Assembly (NCBI GenBank): GCA_021820785.1
Contig: JAKADE010000219.1
Coordinates: 1 to 5,475, forward strand
DNA: 5,475 nt
Direction of reading: 5' to 3'
Source: Pseudomonadota bacterium
GTDB taxonomy: Bacteria > Pseudomonadota > Gammaproteobacteria > Steroidobacterales > Steroidobacteraceae
Positions within the stretch are counted from its first letter, which is position 1; each line of letters begins with the position of its first letter. The translations under genes were made by a program, and so were the position numbers. Shown in pieces: positions 1 to 4,926 of this stretch. The notes beneath the pieces are model-generated. The model did no database searches, was not told the DNA's origin, and worked only from the letters and a program-made list of their open reading frames with translations.

Positions 1-1130
1 TGGAGAAGCGGCGCCCGCCGATGTTCCTGCCGTTTCGGCTGCGCGGGCTGGAGCTGGAGAACCGCGTGGTCGTCTCCCCCATGGCCCAGTACAGCGCCAC
101 CGATGGAATGCCCGAGGAATGGCATCTCGTGCACTACGGCCACCGGGCACTCGGCGGGGCGGGACTCATTTATACGGAGATGACCTGCGTGTCGCCGGAA
201 GGACGCATCACGCCGGGCTGCACGGGCCTGTGGAACGAAGCGCAATGCGACGCCTGGCGCAAAATCGTCCGCTTCGTGCATGCCCGCACGCCGGCCCGGA
301 TCTGCCTGCAGCTCGGTCACGCCGGCCGCAAAGGATCGACCCAGCTCGGCTGGCAGCGAATGGATCACCCGCTCGAACACGACAACTGGCCGCTCATGGC
401 GCCCTCGCCCCTGCCGTACCTGGACGGTATCAGCGCGACTCCGCACGAGATGTCGCGCGCGGACATGGATGCGGTGCGCGAGCAGTTCGTGCGCGCCGCC
501 CGGCTCGGGGCAGACGCAGGCTTCGACATGCTCGAGCTGCACATGGCCCATGGCTATCTGCTCGCCTCGTTCCTCTCGCCGCTGACCAATCAACGGCGCG
601 ACGAGTACGGCGGCAGCATCGGCGGCCGGCTGCGCTTCCCGCTCGAGGTCCTCAATGCCGTGCGGGCGGCGTGGCCCGGCGAACGTCCCCTCTCGGTGCG
701 TCTCTCGGCCACGGATTGGGCCGAGGGGGGGCTTTCCGAGGCGGATCTGCTGGCAATCGCCCGGGCGCTGAAGGCCGCGGACACCGACCTGATCGATGTC
801 TCGACCGGCCAGACCGTCCCCTGGCAGGCGCCCGTCTACGGGCGGATGTGGCAGACCCCCTTCGCCGATGAAGTGCGCAACGAAATCGGCATCGCCACGC
901 TCGCAGTCGGGAACATCTACGAATCCGACCACGTCAACACCATCATCGCGGCCGGTCGCGCCGACCTGTGTGCGATCGCCCGGCCGCATCTGGCCAACCC
1001 GGCCTGGACGCTCGAGGCAGCCGCCCGACAAGGCTACTCGGCGCAATGGTGGCCGAAGCCGTATCTGGCGGGCAAGACACAGCTGGAGCGCAATGTGCAG
1101 CGCTCGATGGCGGCCGGAGCCGCGGAGTGA
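1..1130 (+). CDS. OYE-type reductase domain of 2-aminobenzoyl-CoA monooxygenase/reductase (5'-partial)
   Basis: Flavin (FMN) reductase domain of the Old Yellow Enzyme family. Counting from the ATG at 21 (369 aa) there is an FMN-binding SPMAQYSA segment (19-26), QLGHAGRK (97-104), the substrate-anchoring His pair HMAH (174-177), SPLTNQRRDEYGGS (186-199), and the C-terminal phosphate-binding VGNIY (296-300) and GRADL (312-316). The frame has no stop before the ATG and reads EKRRPP back to base 3. The sequence closely resembles the C-terminal half of proteins annotated 'bifunctional salicylyl-CoA 5-hydroxylase/oxidoreductase', i.e. the fused 2-aminobenzoyl-CoA monooxygenase/reductase of Azoarcus evansii. 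In those, the N-terminal FAD domain hydroxylates the ring at C5 and the OYE domain reduces it with NADH to 2-amino-5-oxocyclohexenecarboxyl-CoA. I therefore treat ATG-21 as internal and the gene as truncated by the window. A stand-alone start at 21 is possible: GGAGAAG lies at 2-8, but 12 bases away, which is long. The family is firm, the fusion likely, the exact substrate inferred from the neighbours. The stop overlaps the next start. Confidence 0.85.
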   Translation, partial: EKRRPPMFLPFRLRGLELENRVVVSPMAQYSATDGMPEEWHLVHYGHRALGGAGLIYTEMTCVSPEGRITPGCTGLWNEAQCDAWRKIVRFVHARTPARICLQLGHAGRKGSTQLGWQRMDHPLEHDNWPLMAPSPLPYLDGISATPHEMSRADMDAVREQFVRAARLGADAGFDMLELHMAHGYLLASFLSPLTNQRRDEYGGSIGGRLRFPLEVLNAVRAAWPGERPLSVRLSATDWAEGGLSEADLLAIARALKAADTDLIDVSTGQTVPWQAPVYGRMWQTPFADEVRNEIGIATLAVGNIYESDHVNTIIAAGRADLCAIARPHLANPAWTLEAAARQGYSAQWWPKPYLAGKTQLERNVQRSMAAGAAE

Positions 1131-1927
1131 TGCACTCGGGCACAGCCACCGAGAACGCGCCGCTCGCCGGCAGGCATGCGATCGTGACCGGCGCCGGTCG
1201 CGGCATTGGTGCCGCCTGCGCCGCGGCGCTCGCCGCCGACGGGGCATGCGTGACGCTCCTCGGCCGGGACCTGGCCCGTCTGCAGGACACCGCACGAACG
1301 CTCGGCGGAGCGGCGCGAGCTCTGCCACTCGAGGCGGACGTCACCGACGAGGCCGCGTTGGAACGCGCGTTCCGCGCAGCGCGCGCCGAATTCGGCGCCG
1401 TGCACATCCTGATCAATAACGCCGGCCGCGCCACGAGCGCGAAGTTCGTCGACACCGATCCAGCGCTCTGGCAAGCAATGCTCGCCGTCAACCTCACCGG
1501 TCCGTACCTGTGCGCCCGCCAAGCGATCCCGGACATGCTCGCTGAAGGGTTTGGACGCGTCGTCAACATCGCGAGCACCGCCGGGCTGCGCGGAGGCGCC
1601 TACATCGCCGCGTACGCCGCCTCCAAGCATGGCGTCGTCGGACTGACACGTTCGCTCGCGCTCGAGTACGCGGCGCATCCGATCACGGTCAATGCCCTGT
1701 GCCCGGGATTCACGGACACCGACATCGTCAAAGACGCGATCGCCCGCATCACGCGCAAGACCGGCCGCACCCCGGAACAGGCGCTCGACTCACTGCTCGG
1801 CGCAAACCCGCAGCGGCGACTCATCATGCCGGACGAAGTGGCCCACGCGATGCTGTGGCTGTGCCGTCCGGGAACCGAGAGCATCACGGGGCAAAGTCTC
1901 GCAATCGCAGGCGGGGAGGTGTACTGA
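1130..1927 (+). CDS. Short-chain dehydrogenase/reductase (SDR), 3-hydroxyacyl-CoA dehydrogenase-like
   Basis: Classical SDR of 265 aa, the usual length for the family. The Rossmann cofactor motif TGAGRGIG is at 20-27, the DV pair at 70-71, NNAG at 96-99, and the catalytic tetrad N121, S149, Y162, K166 (YAASK) is complete. After the second strand the sequence is GRD (45-47); an Arg here, with R24 in the glycine loop, hints at NADP(H) over NAD(H), an inference only. The C-terminal part, with PGFTDTDIV and ITGQSLAIAGG, resembles 3-hydroxybutyrate or 3-hydroxyacyl-CoA dehydrogenases. The frame stays open upstream to 968, but that stretch is inside the previous gene. I chose ATG-1130 because it shares its A with the upstream TGA (TGATG), has GGAG at 1116-1119, and places the glycine motif at the normal distance from the N-terminus. 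The likely role is a keto/hydroxy interconversion on an alicyclic or ring-opened CoA thioester; the substrate cannot be read from the sequence. Confidence 0.9.
   Translation: MHSGTATENAPLAGRHAIVTGAGRGIGAACAAALAADGACVTLLGRDLARLQDTARTLGGAARALPLEADVTDEAALERAFRAARAEFGAVHILINNAGRATSAKFVDTDPALWQAMLAVNLTGPYLCARQAIPDMLAEGFGRVVNIASTAGLRGGAYIAAYAASKHGVVGLTRSLALEYAAHPITVNALCPGFTDTDIVKDAIARITRKTGRTPEQALDSLLGANPQRRLIMPDEVAHAMLWLCRPGTESITGQSLAIAGGEVY
1915..1920 (+). promoter_or_regulatory. Strong Shine-Dalgarno deciding the MarR start
   Basis: GGAGGT, a near-perfect anti-16S complement, lies in the last codons of the SDR gene, six bases before ATG-1927. It decides the start of the regulator gene, whose frame is open much further upstream (to 1699). 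It also allows translation independent of simple coupling through the TGATG overlap. Confidence 0.75.
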
Positions 1928-2442
1928 TGGTCCGCAACACAGAGGGCAAGGAAAAAACGGCCGCCGTCCCGGTCGACGCCGAGACGCGGCTGAATGACGA
2001 TCATCACATCTCGGTACGCCTGTGGCTGCGACTGCTTTCCTGCACCAACCAGGTGGAGGGGCGTATTCGCCAGAATCTGCAGACGCGTTTCGGCACCACG
2101 CTGCCGCGCTTCGACCTGATGGCACAGCTCGAGCGGGCGCCGGACGGGTTGAAGATGAGCGAACTGTCGCAGCGCATGATGGTCACCGGCGGCAACGTCA
2201 CGGGCATCACCGACGGCCTGCAGAAGGAGGGGCTGGTGATCCGCGAGGTCGACCCGGCCGACCGGCGCGCATTTCGCGTCAAGCTCACCCCCGAGGGTGT
2301 GCGCCAGTTCGCGCGCATGGCGAGCGAGCACGAACAATGGGTCATCGACCTGTTCAGCAAACTCTCGGTGCGCCAGAAGCGCGACCTGATGGATCTGCTC
2401 GGACTCCTGAAGGAGTTCGTGCAGCTGCCGGCGCAGCATTGA
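1927..2442 (+). CDS. MarR-family transcriptional regulator
   Basis: DNA-binding winged-helix protein of 171 aa, slightly longer than a typical MarR because of a charged N-terminal tail of about 25 residues. Visible parts are a dimerisation helix (about 28-55), LPRFDLMAQLERAPDG (59-74), the helix-turn-helix region MSELSQRMMVTGGNVTGITDGL (77-98), and the wing DPADRRAFRVKLT (109-121) with the family's typical D-x-R-R pattern. A C-terminal helix pair (about 125-168) would complete the dimer interface. It sits in the middle of the catabolic run, sharing TGATG with the SDR and ending nine bases before the crotonase gene, so it is co-transcribed and probably controls its own operon. MarR proteins of aromatic-CoA pathways (for example CouR and BadR) respond to aromatic acids or their CoA thioesters. 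By analogy a 2-aminobenzoyl-CoA-type ligand is plausible but unproven. No obvious operator lies next to the gene itself. Confidence 0.9.
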   Translation: MVRNTEGKEKTAAVPVDAETRLNDDHHISVRLWLRLLSCTNQVEGRIRQNLQTRFGTTLPRFDLMAQLERAPDGLKMSELSQRMMVTGGNVTGITDGLQKEGLVIREVDPADRRAFRVKLTPEGVRQFARMASEHEQWVIDLFSKLSVRQKRDLMDLLGLLKEFVQLPAQH

Positions 2443-2446
2443 GGGG
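2441..2446 (+). promoter_or_regulatory. Ribosome binding site of the crotonase gene
   Basis: GAGGGG overlaps the MarR stop codon (TGA at 2440-2442) and lies five bases before ATG-2452. It fixes the start of the crotonase gene. Confidence 0.6.
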
Positions 2447-2451
2447 TTGGC

Positions 2452-3279
2452 ATGAGTCCTGAGAGCACTTTTGACATCGGGCGGTTCGAGCCGCGTCACT
2501 TCCGCTGGCATGCACACGACCATGTCGGGGTGATCACGCTCGACCGACCCGAGCGCAAGAATCCCCTGACGTTCGACTCGTACGCCGAGCTTCGCGACCT
2601 GTTTCGCAACCTGCGCTCGATTCACAGCGTCCGCGCCATTGTGCTCACGGGCGCGGGCGGCAATTTCTGCTCCGGCGGCGACGTGCACGAGATCATCGGA
2701 CCGCTCACGACCATGGACGCGGCTGGACTGCTCGCGTTCACGCAAATGACCGGCGATCTGGTCAAGGCGATGCGTGCCTGTCCGCAGCCGATCATCGCCG
2801 CCGTCGATGGCGTATGCGCTGGCGCCGGTGCCATCCTCGCGATGGCCTCGGACTTTCGCCTCGGGACCGCGCTGGCGCGCACCGCGTTCCTGTTCACGCG
2901 CGTCGGACTGGCCGGGTGCGACATGGGTGCCTGCGCGATCCTGCCCCGGATCATCGGTCAGGGTCGTGCCGCGGAATTGCTCTACACCGGGCGCGTCATG
3001 TCGGCGCAGGAGGGACTGGCGTGGGGATTCTTCAATCGCCTCGAAGAGCGCGAGGCGCTGCTCGGCGCGGCCATGGAGCTCGCCGGGCAGATCGCCCGCG
3101 GACCGACGCTCGCCCATGCGATGACCAAGCGGATGCTGCACGAGGAGTGGCACCTGCCGCTCGAAGCGGCCATCGACGCGGAGGCGCAGGCCCAGGCGCA
3201 ATGCATGCAGACGCAGGATTTTCACCGCGCCTACCACGCATTCGTCGCCAAACAGACGCCGCATTTCGAAGGAAACTGA
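2452..3279 (+). CDS. Crotonase-fold protein (enoyl-CoA hydratase/isomerase family) with atypical active site
   Basis: CoA-thioester enzyme of 275 aa, a normal crotonase length. Family marks are [17 protein letters not shown] (28-44), the first oxyanion-hole strand [12 protein letters not shown] (67-78), [22 protein letters not shown] (114-135) holding the second oxyanion glycines, and [18 protein letters not shown] (164-181). The two glutamates that add water in true hydratases (E144 and E164 of the rat enzyme) align with I128 and R150, so ordinary 2-enoyl-CoA hydration looks unlikely. An Asp, D157 in [10 protein letters not shown], falls at or within one residue of the catalytic Asp of MenB and 4-chlorobenzoyl-CoA dehalogenase. 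A hydrolase or C-C bond-cleaving role, as in MenB-related BadI (2-ketocyclohexanecarboxyl-CoA hydrolase), would suit a pathway that must open an oxo-alicyclic ring. This is inference from alignment by eye. The fold and CoA-thioester binding are secure; the reaction is not. Confidence 0.88.
   Translation: MSPESTFDIGRFEPRHFRWHAHDHVGVITLDRPERKNPLTFDSYAELRDLFRNLRSIHSVRAIVLTGAGGNFCSGGDVHEIIGPLTTMDAAGLLAFTQMTGDLVKAMRACPQPIIAAVDGVCAGAGAILAMASDFRLGTALARTAFLFTRVGLAGCDMGACAILPRIIGQGRAAELLYTGRVMSAQEGLAWGFFNRLEEREALLGAAMELAGQIARGPTLAHAMTKRMLHEEWHLPLEAAIDAEAQAQAQCMQTQDFHRAYHAFVAKQTPHFEGN
3269..3273 (+). promoter_or_regulatory. Ribosome binding site supporting the GTG start
   Basis: AAGGA lies in the last codons of the crotonase gene, ten bases before GTG-3284. 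The next in-frame ATG of the acyl-CoA dehydrogenase is residue 54, inside the conserved N-terminal helical domain. The GTG with this site is therefore the best start. Confidence 0.5.
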
Positions 3280-3283
3280 CCTC

Positions 3284-4510
3284 GTGAGCGCCCGCAGTCC
3301 CCTCGATTGGCCCTTCTTCACGCCGGAGCACCGCGCGCTCGGAACGCGGCTTCAGACTTGGGCCGAACAACACTTGGCGCAGTCTGGAGGCGCGGAAGAC
3401 GCCCCGGCCGTGGAGCGCGCCTGCCGCTCGCTCGCCGTGACCATGGGCGAGGCGGGCTGGACCAGGTATTGTGTAGGCCGCGGCGGGCAGGGATCGGCCG
3501 AGTCGGCCAGCACGGCCTTCGACGTCCGCGCGCTCGCTCTGATCCGCGAGACTTTCGCGCGCCACGATGCGCTCGCGGACTTCGTGTTCGCGATGCAGGG
3601 CCTCGGCAGCGGGCCGATCTCGCTGGCGGGTTCCGCGCAACTGAAGGCCCGTTACCTGCCGCAAGTCGCCAGCGGAGCGGCCCTCGCGGCCTTCGCCCTA
3701 TCGGAACCCGATGCGGGCTCGGACGTCGCGGCGCTGGAGTGTTCGGCCCGCCGGGAGGGCGACAGTTATGTCCTCGACGGGCAGAAGACCTGGATTTCCA
3801 ACGGCGGCATCGCCGACTTCTATTGCGTTTTTGCGCGCACCGCTGCGCCGCAGCGCCGCCCGGACGGGGCCGTAAGCGCCGAGGGCATCAGTGCTTTCGT
3901 GGTCGACGCCAATGCGCCGGGACTTGAGATCGCCGAGCGCTTCACACCGATATCCCCGCACCCGCTGGCGCGTGTGCGTCTGCACGCCTGTCGGGTACCG
4001 GCCGCCCAGCGCCTCGGGAACGAGGGTGAGGGCTTCAAGCTCGCCATGCGCACCCTCGATGTGTTTCGCACCACCGTGGCCGGCGCAGCGCTCGGTCTGG
4101 CGCAATGCGCGTTCGACGCAGCGCTCGCCCATGTCGGCGAGCGCCGGATGTTCGGACGCACGCTCGCGGACTTCCAGCTCACCCAGGCCTCGCTCGCCGA
4201 CATGGCTGCCGAGCTCGATGCCGCCCGGCTGCTCACCTACCGGGCCGCCTGGCTGCGCGACCTGGGCGAGGCGGCCACCCAGGAAGTGGCGATTGCAAAA
4301 ATGACCGCCACCGAATCGGCGCAACGGATCATCGACCGCGCGCTGCAGCTGTTCGGCGGCCGCGGCGTGGTCCGCGGGGAGCGCCTGGAGCGGCTGTACC
4401 GCGATATCCGCGCATTGCGCATTTACGAGGGTGCCACGGAGGTTCAGAAATTGATCATCGGTCGCGAACTGTTGCGTTCAACGCGAGACAGACGAGTTGA
4501 GCATGTTTGA
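3284..4510 (+). CDS. Acyl-CoA dehydrogenase family protein
   Basis: FAD-dependent acyl-CoA dehydrogenase of 408 aa, slightly longer than the usual 380-400. Domain order is normal: an N-terminal helical domain (about 1-130), a beta domain with the ACAD signature [12 protein letters not shown] (137-148) and the flavin-stacking WISNGG (170-175), then a C-terminal helical domain with [16 protein letters not shown] (286-301), QLFGGRGV (355-362) and [11 protein letters not shown] (380-390). E382 occupies the position of the catalytic base of medium-chain acyl-CoA dehydrogenase (E376), so the enzyme looks active. The end of the beta domain, [18 protein letters not shown] (222-239), departs from the common 'KxGxRxSxxxxVxFxxVxVP' pattern and probably shapes the acyl pocket. 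It starts with GTG four bases after the crotonase stop and overlaps the Rid gene by eight bases. In this context it probably oxidises, or re-oxidises, an alicyclic or dicarboxylic CoA thioester of the 2-aminobenzoyl-CoA route; the substrate is not evident. An electron-transfer flavoprotein partner is not in the window. Confidence 0.92.
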   Translation: MSARSPLDWPFFTPEHRALGTRLQTWAEQHLAQSGGAEDAPAVERACRSLAVTMGEAGWTRYCVGRGGQGSAESASTAFDVRALALIRETFARHDALADFVFAMQGLGSGPISLAGSAQLKARYLPQVASGAALAAFALSEPDAGSDVAALECSARREGDSYVLDGQKTWISNGGIADFYCVFARTAAPQRRPDGAVSAEGISAFVVDANAPGLEIAERFTPISPHPLARVRLHACRVPAAQRLGNEGEGFKLAMRTLDVFRTTVAGAALGLAQCAFDAALAHVGERRMFGRTLADFQLTQASLADMAAELDAARLLTYRAAWLRDLGEAATQEVAIAKMTATESAQRIIDRALQLFGGRGVVRGERLERLYRDIRALRIYEGATEVQKLIIGRELLRSTRDRRVEHV

Positions 4511-4898
4511 AACTCTGCAACCGGAGGGCTGGCAGCGACCCTCGGGCTACAGCAACGGTGTGCTCGCACAGGGGCGCCAGATCTTCGTCGCCGGCCAGAT
4601 CGGCTGGGACTCGCGCACCGGGCGGATCACCAGCCCGCGGCTCGCCGAGCAGGTCGGCCAGGCGCTGCACAACGTGGTCGCGATTCTCGCCGAGGGCGGC
4701 GCCCGCCCCGAGCACGTGGTGCGCATGACCTGGTATCTGACCAGCCGCACCGAGTACCTGACGGAACTGCACGCCATCGGCGCCGCCTACCGCGCGGTCA
4801 TGGGACGGCATTTCCCGGCGATGACCGCCGTGGAAGTGAGCGCACTCATCGAGATGCAGGCCAAGGTGGAAATCGAAGCCACGGCGGTCGTCCCCTAG
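4503..4898 (+). CDS. Rid/YjgF/YER057c-family protein lacking the deaminase Arg
   Basis: Small Rid-fold protein of 131 aa, expected to form a trimer with active sites between subunits. Visible family marks are PSGYSNGVLAQGRQIFVAGQIGWD (13-36), LAEQVGQALHNVVAILAEGGARPEHVVRMTWYL (47-79), FPAMTAVEVSAL (104-115) and the C-terminal KVEIEATAV (121-129). E123 corresponds to E120 of E. coli RidA and Y16 to its Tyr17. The Arg that binds the substrate carboxylate in enamine/imine deaminases (R105 of E. coli RidA) is Met107 here, so classical 2-aminoacrylate deaminase activity is not expected. That points to a non-RidA Rid subgroup. The pathway carries an enamine/imine (2-amino-oxocyclohexene) intermediate, and Rid-fold 2-aminomuconate deaminases exist, so an imine-hydrolysing or ammonia-releasing role on a CoA substrate is an attractive guess. 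I chose ATG-4503 over TTG-4497: ATG is the stronger codon, GAG at 4494-4496 is suitably spaced, and only two residues differ. It overlaps the dehydrogenase by eight bases. Confidence 0.88.
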   Translation: MFETLQPEGWQRPSGYSNGVLAQGRQIFVAGQIGWDSRTGRITSPRLAEQVGQALHNVVAILAEGGARPEHVVRMTWYLTSRTEYLTELHAIGAAYRAVMGRHFPAMTAVEVSALIEMQAKVEIEATAVVP

Positions 4899-4914
4899 GG
4901 GCGGGTCGACCCGC
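4892..4914. repeat. Two abutting perfect palindromes at the Rid stop codon
   Basis: CCCCTAGGGG (4892-4901) is a perfect 10-base palindrome containing the Rid TAG stop. GCGGGTCGACCCGC (4901-4914) is a perfect 14-base palindrome sharing one base with it. In RNA the second could form a 5-bp G/C stem with a TCGA loop. No T-run follows, so it is not an intrinsic terminator. It occupies the only sizeable spacer in the operon (4899-4926) and could be a protein-binding site, a transcript-processing hairpin or chance in GC-rich DNA. Confidence 0.45.
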
Positions 4915-4926
4915 AGTGCAATACCC

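Noticed and set aside
968..1129. Upstream extension of the SDR frame to 968
   Set aside because: The extra 54 residues overlap the OYE domain in another frame and would push the Rossmann glycine motif to about residue 74. ATG-1130 with the TGATG overlap is the natural start.
1699..1926. Upstream extension of the MarR frame to 1699
   Set aside because: It overlaps the conserved C-terminal part of the SDR in another frame. The strong Shine-Dalgarno at 1915-1920 points to ATG-1927.
1600..3321. Long open frame on the - strand (573 codons) opposite the SDR, MarR and crotonase genes
   Set aside because: It lies antisense to three well-recognised genes, its translation is low-complexity (Arg/Ala/Gln/Asp rich) without family motifs, and long antisense frames are common in GC-rich coding DNA.
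4497..4502. TTG start for the Rid gene
   Set aside because: Possible, but ATG-4503 is two codons downstream with adequate spacing from a purine run, and the family's N-terminal pattern does not need the extra residues.
4901..4914. Intrinsic terminator after the Rid gene
   Set aside because: The stem is only 5 bp with a 4-base loop and no U-tract follows; the next gene begins 13 bases later on the same strand.
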